From Clostridiales bacterium (lineage in GTDB: Bacteria; Bacillota; Clostridia; Christensenellales; Aristaeellaceae): 42,467 bases of DNA. Under the pieces are notes generated by a model. The model did not search any database, had not been told where the DNA came from, and saw only the letters and a program-made list of their open reading frames with translations. Positions 28,084 through 37,571 of this stretch are shown here, piece by piece; the stretch's first letter is position 1; every line of letters starts with the position of its first letter. The stretch is taken from positions 1-42,467 of the forward strand of contig JAAYEI010000019.1 in NCBI GenBank assembly GCA_012728815.1, written 5' to 3'. A program made the translations under genes and the position numbers.

Positions 28084-31023
28084 ATGCCTCAGGAAACCCA
28101 GCGGGCGCTGCTGTCGCTGAAGAACCTGTACCGCCTGCTTACCCTGGATGACTACCCCTCCAAGGGCCCGGCGGTCATCGCCCGCGCCCGGCGCCAGGGG
28201 CTGACCATCCATGCCTTCTGGCAGGACCTCCTGGGCACCCGGCTGGCGGTCACCGCGCAGGGGCGCAAGCTCTGGCAGGGGGGCGCGGAGCGCAGCCGCT
28301 ACCTGAGCGACCTGTTCAACCGCAGCCGGCCCGGGCCGTTTTACGCGGCCTATTTTGAGGAGGTGGCGGCCCAGGTGGACGAGGGGCTGCTGCTGGACCT
28401 GCTGGAGCGCGCGCGGCGGACGCTGCTGGCACTGCAGTATGACTACGTCATCTTAAATGAGCGGCTGGAAGGCTTTCTGTCCCTGGTGTTGCGCCACGAC
28501 AGCCTGGTCAGCCCGGCGGCGCACTCCCACTTCAGCGCCCTGCTGTGGCAGTCCCAGGATTATTCCATGGACCCGGCCAGCGCTGCCTATTTTGACGCCT
28601 ACCTGTTCAGCTTCCTGGCGCTGCACGCCTTCTTTGGCGAGCAGATGAACAACCAGGCCCTGGCGCGCCTGCGGGTCAACCCCGCCGCCCAGCCCGCCGC
28701 GCTTCACCGGTTGCTGGCCGACAGCCAGGGCGCCCCCTGGAGCCACCAGGCCGCGCTGCTCACCACCCAGCCCTGCCAGCTGTGCCGCGAGGCCATGCCC
28801 GCCGGGCTGTTTGTGGGGCGGGAGGCGGAACTGGCCCTGCTGCGCCAGGCCCTGACCCAGGGCGGCAAGGTCCTGGTGAGCGGCATGGGCGGCATCGGCA
28901 AGACCGAGCTGGTGCGCCAGGCACTCCGGGGCCTGCTGCGCCAGGGCATTTACCAGCGGGTGGCCTATGTGCAGTACCAGGACAGCCTGGCCCAGTCCGT
29001 CCAGCGCGCCTTCCCCAGGCTGTCCGCCAGCGACCAGCAGGCCCAGATGAACGAGGCCCTGGCCCGGCTGAGCGAGGGCAAGGGCCGGGGCCTGCTGATG
29101 GTGGACGGGGTGGACCGCCCCCCCCACGAGGACCCGTCGCTGGACGGCCTGGCCAGCCTGGGCTGCGATGTGCTGCTCACCTCCCGCCTGACCGGGCTGG
29201 CCGGCTCTCATGTCATCCCCCTGGGGGGGCTGACCACCGCCCAGGGCGAGCAGGTGTTTGCAGCGGCCTATGGCCAGCAATTGCAGGGGGAGCAGCGCGA
29301 CCAGCTGCTGCACCTCATTGAGGTGCACCTGGACGCCCACCCCCTGATGTGCCAGATGCTGGGGCGCCTGGCCCGTTCGCGTCACCTGTCCTTCCCCCTG
29401 TTGTTTGAGGGCTTGCGGCACCATGGCCTGCAGGGCAGCTACACCCACCAGGCCCGCACCGTCCAGGTGGAGGAGGTGCTGCGCCAGCTGTTCCGCATCA
29501 ACAGCCTGTCGGAGGACCGCCAGCGCCTGCTGCGCCTCTTTTCCTTGCTGCCGCCCAACGCCTACAGCTTCAGCCGGCTCAGGGTGCTGCTCAGCGACAT
29601 CAGCCACCAGGCAGAGCCCCTGGCGGACCACCTGCAGGCGCTGGTCTACCTGGGCTGGCTGCGCGAGGACAAGGGCAGCTACAGCATGCACCCGGTGATC
29701 ATGGCGGCGCTGCGGGATGAGGGCGCGGGGCTGAAAAGCTTCCCCCACTTCTGCGCGCTGCTGGACAGCCGCGTGCGCGCCGACCGCTTCCGGGACTGGG
29801 AATATGTGCGCCTGGCCCAGCACGCGCTGGAGCGCACGCGGGTCAGCCACCAAGATGAGCTGCGCCTGCTGCTCAACACCATGCAGCTGCTGTGCGAGCA
29901 GGGCCAGATGGACGCGTCCCGGCAGATGCTGGACAAGGCCGGCCAGGCGCTGGAGGACCCCGCCCTGGCCACCGCGGCCCACCGCTACCAGTTCCATGCC
30001 CTCAGCCTCTGCCTGCTGCGCAGCCGGGGGGAGGTTGAGGGCGCCCGGGAACACCTGGAGCAGGTCCTGCGCCTGCTGCCGCAGGCGGACCATGTGCCCC
30101 TGCGCCCCCATGCCCTGGGCCACGCGCTGTTTTTCGCGGTCAGCCTCTCCCTCACGCCCCAAATACACCGGCTGCTGACGCTGCTGCGTGGGGGGGACTG
30201 GCGCCCCGGGGCCGAGCGGGCTGAGTTTTGCTACATGATGAGCGAATACCACATCTACACCGACCGGTCCAGCCCCGACATCCTCCGCTGGGCAGGGGAG
30301 GGGCTTGCTGAGCTGGCGCGCGCTGACGGCGCCCACACCCTGCAGGCGGCCAACCTGCACCATTCCCTGGCCCTGGGCAGCGCCTACGGCGGCCAGTCCG
30401 CCCAGGCCCAGGCCCATGCGGACCAGTATGCCCGCATCTGCCGGGACTGGTATGGGGAGGAGGGCGCCCTGGCCGTGTGCGCGCTGGACAACAGCCTGGG
30501 CAGCGTCTACTGCCAGGTGGGGGAATATGACAGCGCCCTGCCCCATTTCATCAGCGCGCTCACCTGCGCGCGGGAGACCGGCCTGGGCGACAGCCCCCTG
30601 GTGGAGGGCTGCCTGAACAACCTCAGCGACGTGTACCTGCACCAGCGGGACCTGGCCCGCGCCATTGACTACGCCAACCAGGCCTATGAGATGCACCGGC
30701 GTCTCAACCCGGAAGAAAACCTGCACACCGCCCGGCTGGTCAACAACCTGGGCTGCATCTACCGCGAAAGCGGGCAATACGGGCTGGCCCTCCGGCACCT
30801 CAGCCACGCCCGGGCGCTGGCCAGCCGCCTGGCCGGGGAGGACAGCCTCCCCAGCGCGGAGCCCGCCCTCAGCCTGGGGCAGCTCTACCTGCTGATGGGG
30901 CAAAAGGACAAGGCCGGTGAGCTCCTGAAAGCGGCCCTGCCGGTGGTTGAATCAGGCTACGGGCCGCGGCACCCGCGCACCCTGCTGGCGCGGGACCTGC
31001 TCGCCCAGGCCAGCCAGCCTTAA
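28084..31023 (+). CDS. STAND NTPase with TPR repeats, N-terminal domain unknown
   Basis: 979 aa from the ATG at 28084, preceded by AAAGGAGGGACC. Residues 1-235 are mostly helical and match nothing I recognise; a CQLC pair (231-234) ends this part. The NTPase core follows: FVGREAEL, Walker A GMGGIGKTE (267-275), Walker B LLMVDGVD (337-344), a sensor LLTSR (364-368) and a winged-helix region with an MHP variant of the MHD motif near residue 545. From about 640 to the end there are TPR-like repeats (YDSALPHFISALTCARE, LARAIDYANQAYEM, YGLALRHLSHARA). Such NB-ARC-type proteins are signal-sensing switches, some in phage defence and others regulators. It has its own promoter; base composition is like the neighbours. 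Confidence 0.85.
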   Translation: MPQETQRALLSLKNLYRLLTLDDYPSKGPAVIARARRQGLTIHAFWQDLLGTRLAVTAQGRKLWQGGAERSRYLSDLFNRSRPGPFYAAYFEEVAAQVDEGLLLDLLERARRTLLALQYDYVILNERLEGFLSLVLRHDSLVSPAAHSHFSALLWQSQDYSMDPASAAYFDAYLFSFLALHAFFGEQMNNQALARLRVNPAAQPAALHRLLADSQGAPWSHQAALLTTQPCQLCREAMPAGLFVGREAELALLRQALTQGGKVLVSGMGGIGKTELVRQALRGLLRQGIYQRVAYVQYQDSLAQSVQRAFPRLSASDQQAQMNEALARLSEGKGRGLLMVDGVDRPPHEDPSLDGLASLGCDVLLTSRLTGLAGSHVIPLGGLTTAQGEQVFAAAYGQQLQGEQRDQLLHLIEVHLDAHPLMCQMLGRLARSRHLSFPLLFEGLRHHGLQGSYTHQARTVQVEEVLRQLFRINSLSEDRQRLLRLFSLLPPNAYSFSRLRVLLSDISHQAEPLADHLQALVYLGWLREDKGSYSMHPVIMAALRDEGAGLKSFPHFCALLDSRVRADRFRDWEYVRLAQHALERTRVSHQDELRLLLNTMQLLCEQGQMDASRQMLDKAGQALEDPALATAAHRYQFHALSLCLLRSRGEVEGAREHLEQVLRLLPQADHVPLRPHALGHALFFAVSLSLTPQIHRLLTLLRGGDWRPGAERAEFCYMMSEYHIYTDRSSPDILRWAGEGLAELARADGAHTLQAANLHHSLALGSAYGGQSAQAQAHADQYARICRDWYGEEGALAVCALDNSLGSVYCQVGEYDSALPHFISALTCARETGLGDSPLVEGCLNNLSDVYLHQRDLARAIDYANQAYEMHRRLNPEENLHTARLVNNLGCIYRESGQYGLALRHLSHARALASRLAGEDSLPSAEPALSLGQLYLLMGQKDKAGELLKAALPVVESGYGPRHPRTLLARDLLAQASQP

Positions 31024-31033
31024 GCGGCCTGAT

Positions 31034-31062
31034 TTGCATTGTGGGGCTGGCCCCTGTATAAT
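31034..31062 (+). promoter_or_regulatory. Promoter of the CNNM/HlyC-type gene
   Basis: TTGCAT (31034-31039) and a perfect TATAAT (31057-31062) are 17 bases apart, just after the STAND gene stop and 38 bases before the start at 31100. This is the closest match to consensus in the window. Confidence 0.8.
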
Positions 31063-31099
31063 CGGTCCAATCCCCTGTCAAAGGAGCGTGGTTTCCCGC

Positions 31100-32437
31100 A
31101 TGGATGACCCTGGGTCGCCCTTATTCGTTTCCTTACTGCTCATCCTGGTGCTCACCCTGATCAACGCCTTTTTGGCCGGTGCCGAGATGGCCTTTGTGGC
31201 CCTCAACCCGGCCAAGATCAAGGAGATGGCGGACGCGGGTGACAAGCGCGCCAAAAAAGTGCAAAAGTTGCTGGCTACCCCGGATGCCTTCCTCAGCGCC
31301 ATACAGGTGGGCATCACCTTTGGGGGTTTTTTCAATTCCGCCTCGGCCGCGCGCGCCTTTGTGGGCCCGCTGCTGCCGGCGCTCAGCCGCCTGCCGGGGG
31401 CGGAGACCATTGCCAGCCTGATCGTCACCCTGATCATCTCCTATGTATCCCTGGTGCTGGGGGAGCTCTACCCCAAGCAGCTGGCCCTGCAGGTGCCCGA
31501 GCGCTACGCGCGCATGTCCGCGGGCGCCATCCTGTTCATCCGCGGCGCCTTCCGGCCCTTTGTGTGGCTGCTCACGGTGTCCGTCGGCCTGCTCAAGCGG
31601 CTTACACCGCTGGACTTCACCAAAAAGGAAGAGAAGCTGACCCGCCAGGAAATCCGCGCGCTGCTGCACTCCAGCCGCAACGACGGCGCCATTGACGCGG
31701 GCGAGTTTGACATGATGCGGGGCGTGCTGTCCCTGGACACCCGCCTGGTGCGGGAAATCATGGTGCCCCGGGTGGACACCGACATGCTGGACGTTGAGGA
31801 CCCCTTTGACAAGAACATGGCCCTCATCCTCACCCACCTGCGCTCGCGCATCCCGCTGTATGAGGAGGACAAGGACAACGTGCTGGGCATCATCCACCTG
31901 AAGGATGTGCTGCTCAACCTGGAGGCCCTGAACCAGGGGCGCCTCACCTTCCGCGACATCGCCCGCCCGGCCCTCTTTGTCCCTGACACCATGTACACCG
32001 ACGAGCTGCTGGTGCAGTTCCAGAAAAGCAAGCAGCACCTGGCCGTTCTGGTGGACGAGTTTGGCGGGATGTCCGGCGTTGTCACCCTGGAAGACCTGAT
32101 TGAGGAGATCGTGGGGGACATCCAGGACGAGTATGACGATGAGGATGACGAGCCCCTGCAGATGATCAGCCCCACCGAGGCTGTGCTGCTGGGCGGCCTG
32201 CCCCTGAGCGACCTCAACCGCGCCTTTGACCTGGACCTGCGCTCGGAGGGGGCGGACACCGTGGCCGGCTACATGATTGAGCAGCTGGGCTACCTGCCCA
32301 AGCCCGGCGAGGAGCCGGAGCTGGTTACCGAGCGCTTCACCCTGAAGGTGCTGCGCGCCACCAACACCCGCATCGAAGCGGTGGGGCTGCGCCTGCACGA
32401 GCGCGCGGACACGCCGGCGCTTGACCAGGACGATTAA
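31100..32437 (+). CDS. CNNM/CorC-HlyC family transporter (DUF21-CBS)
   Basis: 445 aa from the ATG at 31100 with AAAGGAG upstream; the frame is open further left, but the promoter at 31034-31062 excludes those starts. Residues 1-190 form the CNNM transmembrane domain with LINAFLAGAEMAFVALN and AIQVGITFGGFFNSASAA. Residues about 205-335 are a CBS pair (REIMVPRVDTDMLDV, RSRIPLYEEDKDNVLGII, VLVDEFGGMSGVVTLEDLIEEI). Residues 350-430 are the CorC_HlyC domain. Members export or import magnesium or cobalt; despite the hemolysin name, toxicity is not implied. The ABC exporter genes follow after 35 bases and may be co-transcribed. Confidence 0.92.
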   Translation: MDDPGSPLFVSLLLILVLTLINAFLAGAEMAFVALNPAKIKEMADAGDKRAKKVQKLLATPDAFLSAIQVGITFGGFFNSASAARAFVGPLLPALSRLPGAETIASLIVTLIISYVSLVLGELYPKQLALQVPERYARMSAGAILFIRGAFRPFVWLLTVSVGLLKRLTPLDFTKKEEKLTRQEIRALLHSSRNDGAIDAGEFDMMRGVLSLDTRLVREIMVPRVDTDMLDVEDPFDKNMALILTHLRSRIPLYEEDKDNVLGIIHLKDVLLNLEALNQGRLTFRDIARPALFVPDTMYTDELLVQFQKSKQHLAVLVDEFGGMSGVVTLEDLIEEIVGDIQDEYDDEDDEPLQMISPTEAVLLGGLPLSDLNRAFDLDLRSEGADTVAGYMIEQLGYLPKPGEEPELVTERFTLKVLRATNTRIEAVGLRLHERADTPALDQDD

Positions 32438-32472
32438 ACCCCTCGCATCTACAACGCTGAAAGGCTGACGGA

Positions 32473-34620
32473 TTGAAGACATTTTTCTTTTTGAAGCCAG
32501 AGTGGAAGGCTCTGTTGCTGGTCAGCCTGCTGCTGCTGGTGCAGGTGACGGCCGAGCTGGCCCTGCCGGCCACCACCTCGGACCTGGTCAACATCGGCGT
32601 GCAGCAGGACGGCATTGAGGACGCGCTGGCCCAGCGCCTCAGCCAGGACAGCATGAAGGACCTGCTGCTGCTGATGGATGACGCGCAGCGGCAGGACGCG
32701 CTGGCGGCCTACCGGCTGGCGGACGGCCAGTACCTGCTCCTCCAGGGGCTGGACGAGCAGGCCCGCCAGGCGGCCACCCAGGCGCTCACCCTGCCCATGG
32801 CGCTGCTGTTTGGCGCCACCACCCAGGAGGGCGGCCAGCTGCTGCTGGCCGGGCTGCGCACAGGCCTCATCACCCGCGAGGCGCTGCTCGCGCGGGTGGC
32901 GGACCAGATGCCCCTGGCGGGGGAGGCGGGCGATCAGTTTGTCCGCCAGGCGGCCGCTCAGTTTGTCAAGGCGGAGTACCAGCGCCTGGGGATCAGCCTG
33001 GACCAGGTGCGCAACAGCTACCTCTGGGGCAAGGGCCTGCTGATGCTGGGCCTCACCTTGCTGTCCGCCCTGGCGGCACTGGGCACCAGCTTTTTTGCCG
33101 GCCGTGCCGGCGCCCGGGTGGGGCGGCGACTGCGCGGCCAGGTGTTTGCCCGGGTGCTGTCCTTTTCCCGGGGGGAGATTGACCGCTTCTCCACCGCCTC
33201 GCTGATTACCCGCTCCACCAACGACATCAACCAGATCCAGACCACCTCGGTGATGATGCTGCGCATGCTGCTGTACGCGCCCATCATGGCCGTGGGGGGC
33301 ATTTGGCGGGTCACCCAGGTCAAAACCGGCCTGGGCTGGATTGTGGCGCTCACCGTGGGCCTGATGGTGGGCCTGGTGGTGGTCATCGCCAGCGTGGTCA
33401 CGCCCAAGTTCAAGCTGCTGCAGACCCTGGTGGACCGGATGAACCTGGTGGCCCGGGAGAACCTGACCGGCGTGCAGGTGGTGCGGGCCTTTGCCCGGGA
33501 GGACCATGAGACCGCCCGCTACGGCCAGGCCAATGAGAACCTCACCCGTGTCAACCGCTTCATCAACTACGCCTTCAGCTATGTCATGCCGCTGATGATG
33601 CTGCTGATCAACGTGGTGGTGCTGCTCATCCTGTGGTTTGGCGCGCTGGGCATTGAGGCCGGCCGGCTGCAGGTGGGCGACATGATCGCCTTCATCAGCT
33701 ACACCATGCAGATTGCCTTCGCCTTCATGACCATGGCCATGATGGGCGCCATCATGCTGCCCCGGGCCGAGGTGGCCTCCCAGCGCGTGCAGGAGGTGCT
33801 GGACACCACCAGCGCGGTCACCAGCCCCGCTGAGCCGGCCGCCCTGCCCGCAGGCAGCCCGGGCGGGCTACGCTTTGAGGGCGTCTCCTTCCGCTACCCC
33901 GATTCCAGCGAGGATGTGCTGCACGACCTCAGCTTTGAGATTCCCCCCGGGCAAACGGCCGCCGTCATCGGCGCCACCGGCTCGGGCAAGTCCAGCCTGA
34001 TCCAGCTGATCCCCCGCTTTTTTGACGCCACCGCCGGGCGGGTGCTGCTGGACGGCGTGGACGTGCGGGACCTGGCCCTGAGCGACCTGCGCGGCCGCAT
34101 CGGCTTTGTGCCCCAGCAGGCGCTGCTGTTCTCCGGCACCATTGAAAGCAACATCAAGTTCGCGGACGGGGGCCTGGACCAGGCCGCCATGGAGCGCGCC
34201 GCCGGCATCGCCCAGGCGGAGCGCTTCATCGCCCAGCGTGAGGAGGGCTATGAGGCCCCGGTTTCCCAGGGCGGCACCAACCTGTCCGGCGGCCAAAAGC
34301 AGCGCCTGTCCATCGCCCGGGCCATCGCGGCCAGGCCGCGGCTGCTGCTGTTTGACGATTCCTTCTCGGCGCTGGACTACCGCACCGATTTGCTGGTGCG
34401 CCAGGCCCTCAGGGAGGAGCTGGGCGACACCACCGTGATCATCGTGGCCCAGCGCATCGCCACGGTCATGCAGGCGGACACCATCCTGGTGCTGGAGGAG
34501 GGGCGCCTGGCGGGCCAGGGCAGCCACAGGCAGCTGATGGCCACCTGCCCCGCCTACCAGCAGATTGCCAGGAGCCAGCTGTCAGAGGAAGAGCTGGCCT
34601 CGGGGGAGGTGCAGGCATGA
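32473..34620 (+). CDS. Heterodimeric ABC exporter, subunit with extracellular domain
   Basis: 715 aa, starting at TTG (no nearby ATG fits, and the sequence begins KTFFFLKPEWK). TM1 is at residues 13-33. A hydrophilic segment of about 140 residues then lies outside before TM2 near 185, an insertion known in BmrD-like proteins. The transmembrane part ends near 345. The ATPase (about 455-700) has Walker A GATGSGKSS and signature LSGGQKQRLSIARA, but Walker B reads LLLFDDSFSALD: the catalytic Glu is Asp. This marks the degenerate half of a BmrCD/TM287-288-type pair. The partner's ATG overlaps its stop by ATGA. The substrate is unknown. Confidence 0.88.
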   Translation: MKTFFFLKPEWKALLLVSLLLLVQVTAELALPATTSDLVNIGVQQDGIEDALAQRLSQDSMKDLLLLMDDAQRQDALAAYRLADGQYLLLQGLDEQARQAATQALTLPMALLFGATTQEGGQLLLAGLRTGLITREALLARVADQMPLAGEAGDQFVRQAAAQFVKAEYQRLGISLDQVRNSYLWGKGLLMLGLTLLSALAALGTSFFAGRAGARVGRRLRGQVFARVLSFSRGEIDRFSTASLITRSTNDINQIQTTSVMMLRMLLYAPIMAVGGIWRVTQVKTGLGWIVALTVGLMVGLVVVIASVVTPKFKLLQTLVDRMNLVARENLTGVQVVRAFAREDHETARYGQANENLTRVNRFINYAFSYVMPLMMLLINVVVLLILWFGALGIEAGRLQVGDMIAFISYTMQIAFAFMTMAMMGAIMLPRAEVASQRVQEVLDTTSAVTSPAEPAALPAGSPGGLRFEGVSFRYPDSSEDVLHDLSFEIPPGQTAAVIGATGSGKSSLIQLIPRFFDATAGRVLLDGVDVRDLALSDLRGRIGFVPQQALLFSGTIESNIKFADGGLDQAAMERAAGIAQAERFIAQREEGYEAPVSQGGTNLSGGQKQRLSIARAIAARPRLLLFDDSFSALDYRTDLLVRQALREELGDTTVIIVAQRIATVMQADTILVLEEGRLAGQGSHRQLMATCPAYQQIARSQLSEEELASGEVQA

Positions 34621-36458
34621 GCGAGCGCCGTTCTTCCCAGCAGCGCCGCGGGCCGGGCGCCGGCGGGCCCCACGGCATGCGCGCCGTGGAAAAACCCAAG
34701 GATTTCAAGAACAGCATCAAGCGCCTGTTGCGGGTGCTGCGCCCCTGGCGGGGCCGGTTACTGCTGGCGGCCGGGCTGTCCGCGGGCTCGGCGGTGCTGG
34801 GCATCTTCGGCCCCAGGGTGACCGGCCAGGCCACCACCGCCATCTTTGAGGGCCTGGTGGCCCAGGTGCGCGGCCTGGGCGGCATCGACTTCACCCGGGT
34901 GGGGGAGATTCTGCTGCTGCTGCTGGGGCTTTACCTGAGCAGCGCCCTGCTGTCCTTCCTCATGCACCGCCTGGTGGCCGGCGTCACGGCGGATGTCAGC
35001 CGCAGCCTGCGCGATGACATTGGCCGCAAAATTCACCGGGTGGGCGTGGGCTACTATGAGAAAACCAGCGTGGGGGACATCCTGTCCCGCATCACCAACG
35101 ATGTGGACGCGGTGTCCCAGAACATCTCCAACATCTTCACCCAGCTGATCTCGGGCCTGTTCACCCTGGTGGGCGTGTTGGTGATGATGCTGCTCATCTC
35201 CCCGCTGCTGGCCATGCTGGTGGTGCTGGTGGTGCCCCTGTCCATGGCGCTGGCCGGGCTGATCTTCTCCCGGTCCCAGAAGTACTTCAAGGCCCAGCAG
35301 GAGCTGCTGGGGGAACTGACCGGCCAGGTGGAGGAATCCTACGCCGGGCACCTGGTGGTGCAGGCCTTCAACAAGGAGCAGGACACCCTGAACGCCTTTG
35401 AGCGCACCAACCAGCAGCTGTACCAGAGCGCCTGGAGGAGCCAGTTCTTCACCGGGCTGATGCACCCCATCATGAGCTTTGTCAGCAACCTGGGCTACCT
35501 GCTGGTGGTGGTTTTTGGCGCAGCCCAGGCCGCCATGGGGCGCATCGCGGTGGGGGACATCCTGGCCTTCATCCAGTATGTGCGCAACTTCATGCAGCCG
35601 CTGATGCAGTTTTCCCAGACCACCGGCGCCATCCAGACCATGGCGGCCGCGGCCGAGCGCGTCTTCGCCTTCCTGGACCTGGAAGAGGAGGAGGAGCCCG
35701 CCCAGGCGCCCCCCCTGCCCCGGGTGGAGGGCCGCGTGTGCTTTGAGGGCGTGCGCTTTGGCTATGACCCGGACAAGGTGATCATCCACGACTTTTCCCT
35801 GTGCGTGCTGCCCGGGCAGACCTGCGCCATCGTGGGGGAGACCGGCTCGGGCAAGACCACGCTGGTCAAGCTGCTGATGCGCTTTTACGAGCCCCAGGCC
35901 GGCCGCATCACCCTGGACGGGCAGGACCTGGCCCAGTACACCCGGGAGCAGGCGCGGGGCGCCTTTGGCATGGTGCTGCAGGACACCTGGCTGTTCTCCG
36001 GCACCATCATGGACAACATCCGCTACGGCCGGCCCGACGCCACGGACGAGGAGGTCATGGAGGCCGCCCGCCTGGCCCATGCCGACCACTTTATCCTCAC
36101 CCAGCCCGGCGGCTACCAGATGCAGGTCAACGAGGAGGCGGACAACCTCTCCGCCGGCCAGAAGCAGCTGCTGACCATCGCCCGGGCCGTGCTGGCCGAC
36201 AAGCCGGTGCTGATCCTGGACGAGGCCACCTCCAACGTGGACACCCTGACCGAACACCGCATCCAGCGGGCGATGGGCTTCCTGATGCAGGGACGCACCA
36301 GCTTTGTCATCGCCCACCGCCTGTCCACCATCCGCGGGGCCGATGTCATCCTGGTCATGCATGAGGGCGGCATCGCCCAGATGGGCAGCCATGAGCAGCT
36401 GATGGCCCAGGGCGGGCGCTACCGGGAGCTGTACGAGAGCCAGTTTGAACAGGCCTGA
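34617..36458 (+). CDS. Heterodimeric ABC exporter, catalytic subunit
   Basis: 613 aa. A basic, low-complexity N-terminus (about 35 residues) precedes six transmembrane segments (about 45-330), with the ATPase at about 365-605. Walker A is GETGSGKTT, the signature is LSAGQKQLLTIARA (A in place of the usual second G), and Walker B LILDEATSNVD keeps the catalytic Glu. The switch His is in FVIAHRLST. Each subunit completes the other's site, and only one site would be fully active. The gene overlaps the previous one by ATGA, which favours a 1:1 complex. Lipid, drug or peptide export are possible. Confidence 0.9.
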   Translation: MSERRSSQQRRGPGAGGPHGMRAVEKPKDFKNSIKRLLRVLRPWRGRLLLAAGLSAGSAVLGIFGPRVTGQATTAIFEGLVAQVRGLGGIDFTRVGEILLLLLGLYLSSALLSFLMHRLVAGVTADVSRSLRDDIGRKIHRVGVGYYEKTSVGDILSRITNDVDAVSQNISNIFTQLISGLFTLVGVLVMMLLISPLLAMLVVLVVPLSMALAGLIFSRSQKYFKAQQELLGELTGQVEESYAGHLVVQAFNKEQDTLNAFERTNQQLYQSAWRSQFFTGLMHPIMSFVSNLGYLLVVVFGAAQAAMGRIAVGDILAFIQYVRNFMQPLMQFSQTTGAIQTMAAAAERVFAFLDLEEEEEPAQAPPLPRVEGRVCFEGVRFGYDPDKVIIHDFSLCVLPGQTCAIVGETGSGKTTLVKLLMRFYEPQAGRITLDGQDLAQYTREQARGAFGMVLQDTWLFSGTIMDNIRYGRPDATDEEVMEAARLAHADHFILTQPGGYQMQVNEEADNLSAGQKQLLTIARAVLADKPVLILDEATSNVDTLTEHRIQRAMGFLMQGRTSFVIAHRLSTIRGADVILVMHEGGIAQMGSHEQLMAQGGRYRELYESQFEQA

Positions 36459-36489
36459 GGGCCAGGCGAAAGCCAATCATCAACAGATC

Positions 36490-36525
36490 AAGCCAGACGC
36501 CCCTGACATCAGGGGCGTCTGGCTT
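36490..36525. terminator. Bidirectional terminator between converging operons
   Basis: A perfect 17-bp stem (36490-36506 with 36509-36525), AAGCCAGACGCCCCTGA and its complement, lies 31 bases after the exporter stop and 56 bases beyond the minus-strand permease stop. There is no T tract; the position suggests it serves both strands. Confidence 0.65.
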
Positions 36526-36581
36526 GCCGCGTGTTCCGCGCTTTTTTTGAACTGTCATGGGCGATGGCCCATGGCGGGCGC

Positions 36582-37487
36582 TCAGCCCTTCTCCCACTCC
36601 TTTTCCTTCAGGTTGGTGTAGATGTACACGATGGCTGACACGGAGGAGAACAGGAAAATCAGCACGCTGATGGCGGCGGCGCGCTCATAGGCGCGGTTGG
36701 AGAACTGCTTGCGCAGGAAGACGCCCAGCATCTGCGGGAAGTTTTCGCCGATCAGGTAGGGCGTGGTGAAGCTGGAGATGTTTGACATGAAGATGAAGGT
36801 CATGGCGATCATCACATCGCGGATGGACAGGGGCAGGATCATCTGCACGAAGACCCGCACCCGCCCGGCCCCCACATCCCGCGCGCTCTCCACAATGGAA
36901 TCGGAGATGCCCGACAGTGCCGCCACGATGATCATGGTGGCGAAGGGGATGTTGAACCACAGGTTCATCAGGATGATGCCCCGGGGGTTGAACAGCAGGC
37001 CGGGCTTGAGGTTGTACAGCGCCGAGGCCTCCGGCAGCAGCAGGGAGAGGCGGTTGATGAGCCCGGAGTCGGAGATGATGACCTTCATGGCGTAGACGGC
37101 CACCAGCCCGGGAATGAAGCGGGGCAGCAGGTACATGGTGCCGATGAAGCGCGCGATGCGGGAATCGGAAAAGCGCAGGTAGAGCGCCAGCAGGTAGGCG
37201 AAGAAGAGGGACAGCACCACCGTGACTACGGTGATCCACACCGTGTACCAGATGTCCGCCACCGCGATGCGGTTGGTGAACAGGTAGCGGTAGTGCATCA
37301 GCGTGAAGGCGCCGGTGTCCGGGTCTTGGAAGCTGCGGATGACGGTGTTGAAGATGGGGTAGACCACGATGCCCAGGGACAGGATGAGCGCGGGGGACAA
37401 AAACAGCACGATCAGCACCCGCTGCTTCAGGCGCTTGCGGCGCTCCAGCTGCGCCATCAGGGTTCGCTGCTGCTTCATGTCCTCCAT
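36582..37487 (-). CDS. ABC importer permease (component 1)
   Basis: 301 aa, a BPD_transp_1-type permease with six hydrophobic segments. It begins after a basic cytoplasmic stretch (QLERRKRLKQRVLI), and the EAA-type coupling loop reads ESARDVGAGRVRVFVQMILPLS. AGGAGA lies 6 bases before the ATG. It is the last gene of the four-gene importer operon, after the solute-binding protein gene and separated from it by a hairpin. It pairs with the permease encoded at the start of the operon. Relatives include MalF/UgpA, Fe3+ and polyamine systems. Confidence 0.85.
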   Translation of the reverse strand: MEDMKQQRTLMAQLERRKRLKQRVLIVLFLSPALILSLGIVVYPIFNTVIRSFQDPDTGAFTLMHYRYLFTNRIAVADIWYTVWITVVTVVLSLFFAYLLALYLRFSDSRIARFIGTMYLLPRFIPGLVAVYAMKVIISDSGLINRLSLLLPEASALYNLKPGLLFNPRGIILMNLWFNIPFATMIIVAALSGISDSIVESARDVGAGRVRVFVQMILPLSIRDVMIAMTFIFMSNISSFTTPYLIGENFPQMLGVFLRKQFSNRAYERAAAISVLIFLFSSVSAIVYIYTNLKEKEWEKG

Positions 37488-37519
37488 GCCTGTCTCCTGC
37501 GATGTGGTGGTCTGTTGGG

Positions 37520-37547
37520 GGCCGGGGAGGCCTCAGCCTCCCCGGCC
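37520..37547 (-). promoter_or_regulatory. GC-rich hairpin after the solute-binding protein gene
   Basis: GGCCGGGGAGGC (37520-37531) pairs perfectly with GCCTCCCCGGCC (37536-37547) around CTCA. It is located, as at rhaS, directly downstream of the binding-protein gene, with no T tract. Confidence 0.6.
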
Positions 37548-37571
37548 GGGTGGGGGTGCGTGCGCCGCGCC

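Noticed and set aside
28453-30903. 816-codon minus-strand open frame inside the STAND gene
   Set aside because: High GC leaves antisense frames open. The translation is Gln/His/Ala-rich with no motif, while the plus strand has clear NTPase and TPR motifs.
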